A DNA stretch of 64,000 nt from the NCBI RefSeq assembly GCF_947489365.1, contig NZ_CANLDB010000001.1, positions 558,001-622,000 of the forward strand. Direction: 5' to 3'. Shown here in pieces: positions 49,222 through 57,582 of the stretch (positions are counted from its first letter, which is position 1; every line of letters begins with the position of its first letter). This DNA comes from an uncultured Nocardioides sp. GTDB lineage: Bacteria > Actinomycetota > Actinomycetes > Propionibacteriales > Nocardioidaceae. A program made the position numbers and the translations under genes. Under the pieces are notes generated by a model, which saw only the letters and a program-made list of their open reading frames with translations, was not told where the DNA came from and ran no database searches.

Positions 49222-49584
49222 TCAGGCGGTGCAGGTGCTGGAGACGAACTCGCTGTAGGCGGTGAGGAAGTTGAGCTCGTCGTCGGAGAGGTCGCGCTCG
49301 TCCGCGCCGTCCTCCCCGGAGGAGGTGAGCAGGTCGACCTGGATCTCGAAGCCCTCCCGGGCCTGCTCGGAGATGCCCTCGGGCGTGCCGACGCGGTCCA
49401 GCTGCTCGCCGACCTCGTGGGCGCGCTCGGCGCCCGAGTTCTCCTCGCCGTCGAGCGCGGTCGCCGCGTCGCAGAAGTCCGCCACACCGGCGTCCTGCGG
49501 CGCGTTGCTCCCGGTCCCGCACCCCGTCAGCAGGCCGGCGGCGGCGATCAGCGGGGCGAGGACGACGATCAGGGGGCGGCGCAC
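49222..49584 (-). CDS. Small lipoprotein of unknown function
   Basis: A 120-residue exported lipoprotein: VRRPLIVVLAPLIAAAGLLT then GC (C22). The mature part is acidic (DGEENSGAERAHEVGEQLD; SSGEDGADERDLSDDELNF) and ends with a Cys (SSTCTA), which may pair with the early FCDAATAL Cys. The GTG at 49584 follows TACCGT by 6 nt. No relative with known function is recognised. Confidence 0.7.
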   Translation of the reverse strand: MRRPLIVVLAPLIAAAGLLTGCGTGSNAPQDAGVADFCDAATALDGEENSGAERAHEVGEQLDRVGTPEGISEQAREGFEIQVDLLTSSGEDGADERDLSDDELNFLTAYSEFVSSTCTA

Positions 49585-49590
49585 CCCGCG

Positions 49591-49596
49591 ACGGTA
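49591..49596 (-). promoter_or_regulatory. -10-like hexamer for the small lipoprotein gene
   Basis: TACCGT on the minus strand, 6 nt before the GTG at 49584, in the 20-bp gap after the hydratase stop. Confidence 0.45.
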
Positions 49597-49604
49597 GCGC
49601 CGGC

Positions 49605-50423
49605 TCACCCGAGGGTGAACTCGGCCCGGGCCGTCGTCCGGCCGCCCAGGTCGCGGACGGTGGCCGTGGCTCCGGAGCCGTCGCGGTCGGCCCGCGCGAC
49701 GAGCCCCTGGTGGTCGAACAGCGGCGACACCAGGCGGTAGCGGCACGTCAACCCCGGCTCGGTGGCGACGCCCTCGGCGCGCGCCGCCTCCGCCATCGCG
49801 AGGGCCTGCAGGGGCCCGTGCGTGACGAGGCCGGGATAGCCCTCGGTGCGGCGTGCGTGGTCGCGGTCGTAGTGGATCCGGTGGCCGTTGTAGGTCAGCG
49901 CCGAGAAGCGGAACAGCAGCGGCGGCGTGATCGCCAGCGGCCGGTCGCCGTCCGCGAGGGGCACGGGGTCGACGGGTTCCGGGTCGGGCGGTGCCTCGGC
50001 CGGGTCGACGGACGGCGCGTCGCGGTAGACGAGGTCCTGCCGCTCGCGGACGACGACCCGTCCGTGCTGGACGACCTCGTGGTCGACGGAGACGAACTCC
50101 AGGCGCCCGGAGCGGCCGTCCTTGACCACCGGCGCGCGGGCGGCGCTACGACGCGTCGCGGGCTCCCCGAGGCGGAGCGGGCCGAGGCTGGTGACCTCGC
50201 CGCCGGCCCACATCCGGCGACGTCCGGCGCCGGGCGGGTCGACGGGGCCGCCGGACGTCGGGTGGCCGTCCGGGCCGAGGTCGGCGGTGCGGGGCCGGTC
50301 GAGCAGGTGGAACCAGTGCCACATCAGCGGCAGGACGCCGTCCGCGGGCGCCGGGACGTCGAGCAGCCCGGCCACCGCCAGCGCGACGTCCGGCTGCAGG
50401 ACCTCGGTGGCCTCGGTCGTCAC
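49605..50423 (-). CDS. FAS1-type dehydratase domain protein (mesaconyl/itaconyl-CoA hydratase-like)
   Basis: A 272-residue double hot-dog protein. The N-terminal half has PLMWHWFHLLDRPRTADLGP and RRRMWAGGEVTSLGPLRLGE. The C-terminal half has FRFSALTYNGHRIHYDRDHA, the hydratase segment with catalytic Asp/His, then GYPGLVTHGPLQALAMAEAA. This layout is that of mesaconyl-C4-CoA hydratases and their HTD2-like relatives. ATG 50423 overlaps the lyase stop. The paired CitE-like lyase and acyl-CoA dehydrogenase suggest a C5-dicarboxyl-CoA pathway (itaconate or leucine-derived). Confidence 0.82.
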   Translation of the reverse strand: MTTEATEVLQPDVALAVAGLLDVPAPADGVLPLMWHWFHLLDRPRTADLGPDGHPTSGGPVDPPGAGRRRMWAGGEVTSLGPLRLGEPATRRSAARAPVVKDGRSGRLEFVSVDHEVVQHGRVVVRERQDLVYRDAPSVDPAEAPPDPEPVDPVPLADGDRPLAITPPLLFRFSALTYNGHRIHYDRDHARRTEGYPGLVTHGPLQALAMAEAARAEGVATEPGLTCRYRLVSPLFDHQGLVARADRDGSGATATVRDLGGRTTARAEFTLG

Positions 50424-51274
50424 GACGCGCTCCCGGGGGCCCGGGCGAGGAGCGCGCGGGCCCGCGCCAGCACCGGGGCGTCGACCATGGCGCCGTCGTG
50501 GGCGAACGCCTCACCGGCCGGGGCCTGCTCCGCGGCGGCGAGGACGTCGCGCGCCCAGGCGAGCTGGTCGGCGGCGGGCGCGAAGGCGTCGCGCACCACC
50601 GCCACCTGGGAGGGGTGCACGCAGAGCTTGCCGCCGAACCCGAAGCGGACCGACCGCCGCGCGTCCTCGGCGGCGAGGTCGAGGTCGCGGACGTCGGCGG
50701 TGACCCCGTCGACAGGCGGCGCGATCCCGGCCGCCCGGGACGTGGTGGTGAGCGTCGAGCGGGCGTGGGCGAGGACGTCGGGGTCCTCCTCCGCACCGAG
50801 GTCGAGGGCGTAGTCGATCGACCCGAACGCCAGCCGCGTCACGCCCGGCACCCGCGCGAGGTCGAGCGCTTGCACGACCCCCAGGGCGGACTCGACGAGC
50901 GGCACCAGGCCCGCCCCCGTTCCCGCGCCGGCCCCCGAGGCGACCAGCAGGCCGGCCAGGCGTCGTACGACGTCGGGGTCCTCGGCCTTCGGCAGCACCA
51001 GGCCGCGCAGCCCGGCGGGACGGTCGGGGCCGGCCAGCGCGGCGACGTCCGCGGCGTGCCACGGCGTGGTCGCGGCGTTGACGCGGACCCAGGCCGAGCC
51101 GGACCCCGCCAGCCAGGCGGCGACGTCGGCGCGGGCGGCGTTCTTGCTGTCCGGGCCGACGGCGTCCTCGAGGTCGACGACCACCTCGTCGGCGCCGGCG
51201 GCGACGGCCTTGTCGAAGCGGTCGGCGCGGCTGCCGGGCACGAACAGCCAGGTCACCGCCGTGGCGCTGCTCAT
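50420..51274 (-). CDS. HpcH/HpaI aldolase / CitE-like acyl-CoA lyase
   Basis: A 284-residue TIM-barrel lyase of the CitE family. Magnesium and substrate motifs are LFVPGSRADRFDKAVAAGAD, VVVDLEDAVGPDSKNAARA, GLVLPKAEDPD, PLVESALGVVQAL and LAFGSIDYALDLG, with KLCVHPSQVAVV near the end. Stand-alone CitE proteins cleave citramalyl-CoA, malyl-CoA or HMG-CoA. ATG 51274 overlaps the acyl-CoA dehydrogenase stop, and its own stop overlaps the hydratase start, so all three are coupled. Confidence 0.88.
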   Translation of the reverse strand: MSSATAVTWLFVPGSRADRFDKAVAAGADEVVVDLEDAVGPDSKNAARADVAAWLAGSGSAWVRVNAATTPWHAADVAALAGPDRPAGLRGLVLPKAEDPDVVRRLAGLLVASGAGAGTGAGLVPLVESALGVVQALDLARVPGVTRLAFGSIDYALDLGAEEDPDVLAHARSTLTTTSRAAGIAPPVDGVTADVRDLDLAAEDARRSVRFGFGGKLCVHPSQVAVVRDAFAPAADQLAWARDVLAAAEQAPAGEAFAHDGAMVDAPVLARARALLARAPGSAS

Positions 51275-52461
51275 CGGGTGCTCCCCTCGACCGGGTGGCG
51301 GGCCACCAGCTGGCGGGCGATGACGTTGCGCTGGATCTCGTTGGTGCCCTCGCCGACGATCATCAGCGGGGCGTCGCGGAAGTAGCGCTCGACGTCGTAC
51401 TCGGTGGAGTAGCCGTAGCCGCCGTGCACGCGGACGGCGTCCAGCGCGACCTTCATCGCGGTCTCGGAGGCGAACAGCTTGGCCATCCCGGCCTCCAGGT
51501 CGGCGCGGGCGCCGGAGTCGTAGGTCCGCGCCGCGTGGAGCGTGAGCTGGCGGGCGGCCTCGAGCTGGGTGGCCATGTCGGCGAGGTGGTTGCCGACCGC
51601 CTGGTGCTGCCAGATCGGCTTGCCGAAGCTCTCGCGCTGCTGGGCGTAGGCGAGCGCGTCCTCCAGCGCCGCGCGACCGACGCCGAGGGCGCGGCAGGCG
51701 ACCTGGATCCGGCCGATCTCGAGCCCACGCATCATCTGCGCGAAGCCGCGGCCCTCCTGCTCACCGAGGACGGCGTCGCCGGGCACCCGGAGCCCGGAGA
51801 AGGTCAGCTCGCAGCTCTCGACGCCCTTGTAGCCGAGCTTCGGCAGGTCGCGGGAGACCTCGAAGCCCGGCAGGTCGCCGTCCACGGGCTTCTCGACCAT
51901 GAGGATGCTGATGCCGCGGTGCGCCGGCTCGGCGTCGGGGTCGGTGCGGCACAGCAGGGCGACGAGGCCGGAGCGGCGGGCGTTGGAGATCCAGGTCTTG
52001 GAGCCGTGGACCTCCCAGTCACCGGAGTCACCCTCGGTGCGGCGGGCCGTCGTCCGCAGCGCCTGCAGGTCGGAGCCGCCGCCGGGCTCCGTGAGCGCCA
52101 TCGTCGCGCGGAGCTCGCCGGTGGCCATGCGCGGCAGCCACCGGTCGCGCTGCTCGGGGGTGCCGTGGTCGACCAGCAGCTTCGCGACCACGGTATGGCC
52201 GCCCATGGCGCCGGCGAGGCTCATCCAGCCGCGCGCCAGCTCCTCGGTGACCGCGGCGTAGCAAGGCGTCGAGACGGCGGTCTCGCCCCACGGCTCCGGT
52301 ACGGCGAGGCCGTACACGCCGAGCTGCTTCATCTGCTCGACGAGCGCCTCGGGGTAGGTGTTCGCGTGCTCCAGCTCCCGGACGACGGGTCGGACCTCCC
52401 GGTCGACCCAGTCGGCCACGAGCGCCACGATCTCGCGCTCCTCGTCGGACAGCCCTGTCAT
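51271..52461 (-). CDS. Acyl-CoA dehydrogenase
   Basis: A 396-residue flavoenzyme. The FAD and substrate segments MALTEPGGGSDLQALRTTAR, KTWISNARRSGLVALLCRT, FGKPIWQHQAVGNHLADMAT and the C-terminal VHGGYGYSTEYDVERYFRDA are classic. The catalytic base region near the end is IVGEGTNEIQRNVIARQLV. It heads a three-gene operon with the CitE-like lyase and hydratase, the same partner set as the Mycobacterium fadE19-Rv2499c-citE cluster (recalled, not searched). The chain length preferred is unknown. Start MTGLSDEERE at 52461. Confidence 0.92.
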   Translation of the reverse strand: MTGLSDEEREIVALVADWVDREVRPVVRELEHANTYPEALVEQMKQLGVYGLAVPEPWGETAVSTPCYAAVTEELARGWMSLAGAMGGHTVVAKLLVDHGTPEQRDRWLPRMATGELRATMALTEPGGGSDLQALRTTARRTEGDSGDWEVHGSKTWISNARRSGLVALLCRTDPDAEPAHRGISILMVEKPVDGDLPGFEVSRDLPKLGYKGVESCELTFSGLRVPGDAVLGEQEGRGFAQMMRGLEIGRIQVACRALGVGRAALEDALAYAQQRESFGKPIWQHQAVGNHLADMATQLEAARQLTLHAARTYDSGARADLEAGMAKLFASETAMKVALDAVRVHGGYGYSTEYDVERYFRDAPLMIVGEGTNEIQRNVIARQLVARHPVEGSTR

Positions 52462-52533
52462 GCCGCTCCTTCGCTCGGTGGGTGCGTCGTCGTCCATTCT
52501 GTTCCGTCGCCCCGCTCCTGAGAGGATCCGACC

Positions 52534-53619
52534 ATGCTCAGCCGCGACGACGTACGACGTGCCCCGAAGGTGCTGCTCCACGACCACCTGGACGGCGGGC
52601 TCCGCCCGTCGACCGTGCTGGAGCTGGCCCGCGAGATCGGCCACGAGTTGCCCGTCGCCGCCGACGCGAGCGCCGAGGACCTGGCGACCTGGTTCGCCGA
52701 GGCCTGCGACTCGGGCTCGCTGGAGCGCTACCTGGAGACGTTCGTCCACACCGTCGCGGTGATGCAGACCGAGGACCACCTGCGCCGCGTCGCCCGCGAG
52801 TGCGTGGAGGACCTGGTCGCCGACGGCGTCGTGTACGCCGAGGTCCGCTGGGCCCCCGAGCAGCACGTCGAGCAGGGCCTGTCGCTGGACCAGACCGTCG
52901 CCGCCGTGCGCGCCGGCTTCGAGGACGGCATGACCGCCGCCCGCGCGGCCGGGACGCCGATCGTCGTCCGCCAGCTCCTCACCGCCATGCGCCACCAGGC
53001 GCGCTCGCGGGAGATCGCGGAGCTGGCGATCCAGTGGCGCAACGAGGGCGTCGCCGGCTTCGACATCGCCGGCGCCGAGGCCGGCCACCCGCCGACCCGC
53101 CACCTGGACGCGTTCGAGTACCTCCAGCGCGAGAACGCCCACTTCACGATCCACGCCGGCGAGGCGTTCGGCCTGCCGTCGATCTGGGAGGCCATCCAGT
53201 GGTGCGGCGCCGACCGCCTCGGCCACGGCGTCCGGATCGTCGACGACATCACCGTCGCCGACGACGGCACGGTCACGCTCGGCCGGCTGGCGTCGTACGT
53301 GCGCGACAACCGCGTGCCCCTCGAGATGTGCCCCGCCTCGAACGTGCAGACCGGTGCCGCGGCCTCGATCGCCGAGCACCCCATCGGGCTGCTGCGCGAC
53401 CTCAGCTTCCGGGTCACCGTCAACACCGACAACCGGCTGATGAGCCGCACCTCGATGACCAGCGAGATGCACGCGCTGGTCGAGGCCTTCGGCTACGGCC
53501 CCGCCGACCTGCGCTGGTTCACGATCAACGCCATGAAGTCCGCCTTCTGGCCCTTCGACGAGCGCCTCGCGCTCATCGAGGACGTCATCAAGCCGGGGTA
53601 CGCCGCGCTCGGCGCCTGA
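52534..53619 (+). CDS. add: Adenosine deaminase
   Basis: A 361-residue zinc deaminase of (deoxy)adenosine. Metal and catalytic residues are visible: [17 protein letters not shown] (HxH), [10 protein letters not shown] (Glu), [13 protein letters not shown] (His) and [19 protein letters not shown] with the second-to-last Asp. Length and order match bacterial adenosine deaminases. A GAGGAT hexamer 6 nt before the ATG is either a -10 or a Shine-Dalgarno. It diverges from the acyl-CoA dehydrogenase and precedes the repeat array. Confidence 0.96.
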   Translation: MLSRDDVRRAPKVLLHDHLDGGLRPSTVLELAREIGHELPVAADASAEDLATWFAEACDSGSLERYLETFVHTVAVMQTEDHLRRVARECVEDLVADGVVYAEVRWAPEQHVEQGLSLDQTVAAVRAGFEDGMTAARAAGTPIVVRQLLTAMRHQARSREIAELAIQWRNEGVAGFDIAGAEAGHPPTRHLDAFEYLQRENAHFTIHAGEAFGLPSIWEAIQWCGADRLGHGVRIVDDITVADDGTVTLGRLASYVRDNRVPLEMCPASNVQTGAAASIAEHPIGLLRDLSFRVTVNTDNRLMSRTSMTSEMHALVEAFGYGPADLRWFTINAMKSAFWPFDERLALIEDVIKPGYAALGA

Positions 53620-53636
53620 ACGGTCGCCTCGGCGTC

Positions 53637-54422
53637 GGAGGTCGAGGTGTGAGGGCCGCCAGGCCCGAGCCACGAGACCCCGGGCACGTGGTCGGCGGGC
53701 GTCATCGCCGGTGGTCGGTTCGTCGGGTTCCTCACCGGGTCTCGTGGCTCCTCGGCGGGGCTCGGAGCACCTCGACCTCCGGTGGGGCTGAGGCGGCGTC
53801 GGAGGTCGAGGTGTGAGGGCCGCCAGGCCCGAGCCACGAGACCCCGGGCACGTGGTCGGCGGGCGTCATCACCGGTGGTCGGCTGGTCGGGGCGTCACCG
53901 GGTCTCGTGGCTCCTCGCCGGGGTGGGGCTGAGGCGGGTCGGAGGTCGAGGTGTGAGGGCCGCCAGGCCCGAGCCACGAGACCCCGGGCACCTGGCCGGC
54001 GTGCGTCACCACGGGTGGTCGGTTCGTCGGGATCCTCACCGGGTCTCGTGGCTCCTCGCGAGAGCTCGGAGCACCTCGACCTCCGGTGGGGCTGAGGCGG
54101 CTTCGGAGGTCGAGGTGTGAGGGCCGCCGGGCCCGAGCCACGAGACCCCGGGCACGTGGTCGGCGGGCGTCACCATCGGTGGTCGGTTCGTCGGGACCGT
54201 CACCGGGTCTCGTGGCTCCTCGGCGGGGCTCGGAGCACCTCGACCTCCGGTGGGGCTGAGGCGGCGTCGGAGGTCGAGGTGTGAGGGCCGCCAGGCCCGA
54301 GCCACGAGACCCCGGGCACGTGGTCTGCGGGCGTCATCACCGGTGGTCGGTTTGCCGGGATCGTCAGCGGGTCTCGTGGCTCCTCGCCGGGGCTCGGAGC
54401 ACCTCGACCTCCGGTGGGGCTT
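53637..54422. repeat. Tandem array of five 164-bp nested palindromes
   Basis: Units begin GGAGGTCGAGGTG at 53637, 53801, 53941, 54105 and 54269. Three full periods are 164 bp. Unit 2 is 140 bp because it lost 24 bp holding the right outer arm, and unit 5 is cut at 54422. Each unit folds on itself: in unit 1 the 13-bp outer arms are 53637-53649 and CACCTCGACCTCC at 53768-53780. The 14-bp inner arms are GAGCCACGAGACCC (53667-53680) and GGGTCTCGTGGCTC (53737-53750). The central 40-50 bp vary most. It fills the 810-bp convergent gap between add and the C39-like gene, which holds no credible gene; the reading frames across it are low-complexity shadows. Confidence 0.92.
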
Positions 54423-54429
54423 CGGTCAC

Positions 54430-54912
54430 TCAGCGCGGGGCGACGACCGCCCAGAGGTGGTCCCAGCCGCTGAGGCCGAGGGTGTGGCCGGCCGCCTGGG
54501 CGCGCGTACGGCGGACCCGGCCGCCGTGGGCGGGGTCGTAGAGCTCCCGGTCGTCGCCGTCGGCGGCGAGCACGAGGACGACGTGGCGGGGGAGGGTGGC
54601 GCTGCCGACGAACAGGGCGGAGCCGACGGAGGCGCCGTCCCAGCCGGCACCCGGGTCGTGGCGGGCGGGGACGACGCGGTGGCGGCCGGGCAGCAGGCGG
54701 GCGACCTCCCAGGGCGGGGTGCCGAGCAGCCGCGGCCAGGCCGTGACCTGGCGGTGGGTCTCGAGCACCTCCGGCCCGAAGCGGGGCAGCGCGCGGGCGG
54801 CGTACGCCGGGTCGTCGAGCATGCGGGCGACCACGACGCAGGCGGGGCCGCAGGTGAAGCGGTCCGGCTGGCGCAGGGCGGGACCCCAGGGCAGCGTGGG
54901 CACCTCAGGCAC
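54430..54912 (-). CDS. C39-like cysteine peptidase-fold protein
   Basis: A 160-residue protein. QPDRFTCGPACVVVARMLDD puts a Cys at 21 six residues after a Gln, the oxyanion-Gln/catalytic-Cys spacing of papain-like C39 and BtrH-type folds. Later LPRHVVLVLA and ELYDPAHGG could supply the His and Asp. No leader-peptide transporter domain is attached. It starts by GTG 54912 overlapping the uridine kinase stop, so they are made together. Target unknown; peptidase or transglutaminase-like activity is an inference. Confidence 0.65.
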   Translation of the reverse strand: MPEVPTLPWGPALRQPDRFTCGPACVVVARMLDDPAYAARALPRFGPEVLETHRQVTAWPRLLGTPPWEVARLLPGRHRVVPARHDPGAGWDGASVGSALFVGSATLPRHVVLVLAADGDDRELYDPAHGGRVRRTRAQAAGHTLGLSGWDHLWAVVAPR

Positions 54913-55513
54913 GGGTGGACTCGCGCAGGGCGGCGACCCGGCCCTCGGCCTCCCGCAGGCCGACGGCCTCGCAGCCCTTCGCGACGGCGTCGGCCACGAC
55001 GTGCCGCTGCTCGCGCATCAGGGCGACACCCCGCCGGACCAGCATCAGCGGCGGCTTGCGGCGCTCCCGCAGGTCGCGCTGCAGGCGGAGCAGGAAGGTG
55101 ACCGGCGCGGGCCGGCGTACGCAGAAGGCCGCGGCCAGCACCCCGGCCTCGCGCAGCGGCTCGACCACGTCCGGGGCGAAGATGCCCTCCGCGACGACGA
55201 GCGGGGCGCCGTCGAGGTGCAGCCGCTGGGTCCCGGTGCGGCCGTTGCGGGCGATCTCGTAGACGGGGACGTCCACCTCGCCGGTGCGGCAGAGCTCGAC
55301 CAGCGCGGCGACGCCCTCGTCGGGGAGCCAGGAGTCGGGGTGGTCCCAGTCGACGAGGCCCTCGTTGGGGCCGTGGGTGATCAACGGCAGCGACGGGTCG
55401 CCGCCGGACTTGTAGAAGTCGTCCAGCCGCAGCACCGGGAGCGCGAGGCGTTCGGCGAGGCGTGACTTGCCGGACCCCGAGGGTCCGGCGAGGACGATCA
55501 CCCGAGCCGGCAT
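54905..55513 (-). CDS. Uridine kinase family P-loop protein
   Basis: A 202-residue nucleoside kinase-like protein. The P-loop is VIVLAGPSGSGKSRLAERL. PVLRLDDFYKSGGDPSLPLI and DHPDSWLP resemble the uridine-binding and lid regions of Udk, and APLVVAEGIFAPDVV is the following beta strand. It is short of the classic 210-residue Udk and diverges after residue 140. Phosphorylation of uridine/cytidine is the likely role, in keeping with the nucleoside gene cluster. Confidence 0.82.
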   Translation of the reverse strand: MPARVIVLAGPSGSGKSRLAERLALPVLRLDDFYKSGGDPSLPLITHGPNEGLVDWDHPDSWLPDEGVAALVELCRTGEVDVPVYEIARNGRTGTQRLHLDGAPLVVAEGIFAPDVVEPLREAGVLAAAFCVRRPAPVTFLLRLQRDLRERRKPPLMLVRRGVALMREQRHVVADAVAKGCEAVGLREAEGRVAALRESTRA

Positions 55514-55532
55514 CCGCCCATTCTGCCGTGCC

Positions 55533-56630
55533 TCATCCGGCGCGCGTGAACGGGAAGAACCCCTCCGGGCTGCTGAGCCCCGTGCCGGCCACCACGAACA
55601 GGTCACCCTTCGCCGGTCCGCGGTCCGCGGTGTCCAGCCCACCGGGGAAGCTGGTGCCCACGAAGGCCTGGACCGGGCGCAGACCGTTGCGCTCGACGAT
55701 GGTGAGGATGCGGTCGTCGGGCTGCTGGTCGTGGGTGACGACGAGGTACCTCTTGTCGCCCGACACGGCGATGTAGCCGCCGCCGTCGTTGCCGGGGGCG
55801 AGGTTCTTGACCCGGTTCAGCGTCCCGCGGCCCGCGCCGACCACGGCGAGGCGGGAGTCGTCGGCGCCCCAGAGGTACGCCGTGCTGCCGACCATGGCGA
55901 CCGCCTCGACGTCGAACGGGAGGTCGAGGCGCTTGCGGATGACGCGCGGCTTCGAGGGCCGGGAGGTGTCGATGACGGTGGCGTCGCCGACGAGCGCGTT
56001 GGCGGTCACGACCCGCTTCGAGTCGCCGCTGACGGCGAGCCCGGCGGGCAGGGTGCCGACGTCCACCCGGGCGACGGGGCGGGGCTTGGCGGGGCTCGCC
56101 AGCGACATCACCCGGACGCCCTGGTCGGGAGCGCCGAAGCCGCTGCCGTAGGAGATGTACAGGTGCTTCCCGTTGGGCGCGATCGCCACGTCGAGGGCGT
56201 CGTCCGGCACCGCCGCCGACATCTCCCGCACCCGCCGTGGACGCTGCTTCGAGACGTCGACGACCTGGAGGCGGTCGTCGTTCACGACGTACGCCCACCG
56301 GCTGTCGCGGCGCATCGCGAGGTCGGAGCCGAACACCGTGGTCGCGCGGGCGACGACGGGGGAGGGGCGCTGGGTGACGTCGAGGACGGCGAGGCGGTCC
56401 TCGTCGAGCTGGTAGGCGCGCAGCCCGTTCGGCGCGACCACGAGGTCGCGGGGGAAGGTGTTCGGCCCCGACACCTGCGTGCCGTCCTGGGAGACGAACG
56501 GCCCGCCCTGCCGTGACGAGCTCAGCGGCGGCTCGCTGTCACCGGTGGCCGACGCCGGGGCGAGCGCGCCCAGCGGCAGGGCCAGGGCGAGCAGGGCGGC
56601 AGCGGTCAGGGCACGAGGGTTCCGAGGCAT
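55533..56630 (-). CDS. Secreted LVIVD/YncE-like beta-propeller protein
   Basis: A 365-residue exported protein. The signal is MPRNPRALTAAALLALALPL, then GALAPASA. Mature blades repeat the pattern of a short DLVVAPNGLRAYQLDEDRLA or DVAIAPNGKHLYISYGSGFG, giving about six or seven repeats (LAVLDVTQRPSP, LQVVDVSKQRPR, ATVIDTSRPSKP). The LVIVD-type DxSxPxxP linkers are clear. Function unknown; such propellers bind partners. The downstream uridine kinase starts 19 bp beyond its stop and may be co-transcribed. Confidence 0.8.
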   Translation of the reverse strand: MPRNPRALTAAALLALALPLGALAPASATGDSEPPLSSSRQGGPFVSQDGTQVSGPNTFPRDLVVAPNGLRAYQLDEDRLAVLDVTQRPSPVVARATTVFGSDLAMRRDSRWAYVVNDDRLQVVDVSKQRPRRVREMSAAVPDDALDVAIAPNGKHLYISYGSGFGAPDQGVRVMSLASPAKPRPVARVDVGTLPAGLAVSGDSKRVVTANALVGDATVIDTSRPSKPRVIRKRLDLPFDVEAVAMVGSTAYLWGADDSRLAVVGAGRGTLNRVKNLAPGNDGGGYIAVSGDKRYLVVTHDQQPDDRILTIVERNGLRPVQAFVGTSFPGGLDTADRGPAKGDLFVVAGTGLSSPEGFFPFTRAG

Positions 56631-56691
56631 GGCAGCACCCTGGCGCAGCAGGGTCGGGCCGCGCCATGAGCACGGGCGCTCAGCCGTCTCC

Positions 56692-57582
56692 TCAGACCCC
56701 CATCGGGTGCCACACGGTCTTGATCTCGAGGAAGTCCGTCATCGCGTCCAGCCCCGGCTCGCGGGTCCAGTCGGGCTCGGTGGCGGGCGCGCGGCGTACC
56801 CGCTTCAGGTTGTCGGCGGCGGCGACCTGCATCGCGACCGCGGCCTCCGCGCCGCCGTCGACCCCGGCGAGGCCGCCGAGGTCGATCGCGTTGACGTCCA
56901 TGTGGGACGCCAGCCACGGGCCGACCGAGAGCGCGTCGCCGGTGAGGATGTTGACCACCCCGCCGGGCACGTCGGACGTCGCCAGCGCCTCGCCGAGGGT
57001 GACCGCCGGCAGCGGGCGGGCGTACGACGACACCACGACGACGGTGTTGCCGGTGACGATCGCGGGGGCGATGGTGCTGACCAGTCCCAGCAGGCTCGAG
57101 CCCTGCGGCGCGAGGACGGCGACGACGCCGGTCGGCTCCGGGGTGGAGAGGTTGAAGAACGGCCCGGCCACCGGGTTGGCGTTGCCGACGACCTGGGTGA
57201 GCTTGTCGGCCCACCCGGCGTACCAGACGAGACGGTCCACGGTCGCGTCCACCACGGCCTCCGCGCGGGAGGCCGACAGGCCCTCCGAGGAGCGGACGGC
57301 GGCGACGAACTGCGGGCGGCGGTCCTCGATGATCTCCGCGACCCGGTAGAGCACCTGACCCCGGTTGTACGCCGTCCGGCCGGCCCAGCCGGACTGCGCC
57401 TTGCGGGCGGCGACGACGGCGTCGCGGGCGTCCTTGCGGGAGGCCAGCGACGCGTTGGCGAGGAAGCCGCCCTTGCTGTCGTGCACCTCGTAGGAGTAGC
57501 CGGACTCCGAGCGGGGGAACGCCCCGCCGACGTACAGCTTGTAGGTCTTCCGGACGTCGATCCGGGCCTGCTCGCGGGCCAT
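56692..57582 (-). CDS. Degenerate aldehyde dehydrogenase lacking the catalytic domain
   Basis: A 296-residue ALDH-like protein. It keeps the N-terminal and NAD-binding part (DVRKTYKLYVGGAFPRSESG; GVVAVLAPQGSSLLGLVSTI; GNTVVVVSSYARPLPAVTLG; GGVVNILTG) and ends with TDFLEIKTVWHPMG, which resembles the normal ALDH C-terminal strand. The stretch between, including the catalytic Cys, is missing. No second-frame continuation was found downstream. The ATG at 57582 overlaps the stop of the full-length ALDH gene, so the pair is coupled. A structural or regulatory partner is likelier than an enzyme. Confidence 0.8.
   Translation of the reverse strand: MAREQARIDVRKTYKLYVGGAFPRSESGYSYEVHDSKGGFLANASLASRKDARDAVVAARKAQSGWAGRTAYNRGQVLYRVAEIIEDRRPQFVAAVRSSEGLSASRAEAVVDATVDRLVWYAGWADKLTQVVGNANPVAGPFFNLSTPEPTGVVAVLAPQGSSLLGLVSTIAPAIVTGNTVVVVSSYARPLPAVTLGEALATSDVPGGVVNILTGDALSVGPWLASHMDVNAIDLGGLAGVDGGAEAAVAMQVAAADNLKRVRRAPATEPDWTREPGLDAMTDFLEIKTVWHPMGV

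Noticed and set aside
53500..54300. Short repeated minus-strand frames starting MARAWRPSHLDL in the array
   Set aside because: They arise from the DNA repeat itself, run across unit borders, lack start context and look like translated palindrome arms.
53637..54422. CRISPR array
   Set aside because: Units are 164 bp, repeats are far too long, there are no unique spacers of constant length and no cas gene nearby. It is a tandem palindromic repeat.
56631..56691. Missing C-terminal half of the short ALDH in another frame (frameshift)
   Set aside because: The next sequence downstream is the propeller gene start; no ALDH motif is found in any frame there, and the protein already ends with an ALDH-like C-terminal strand.
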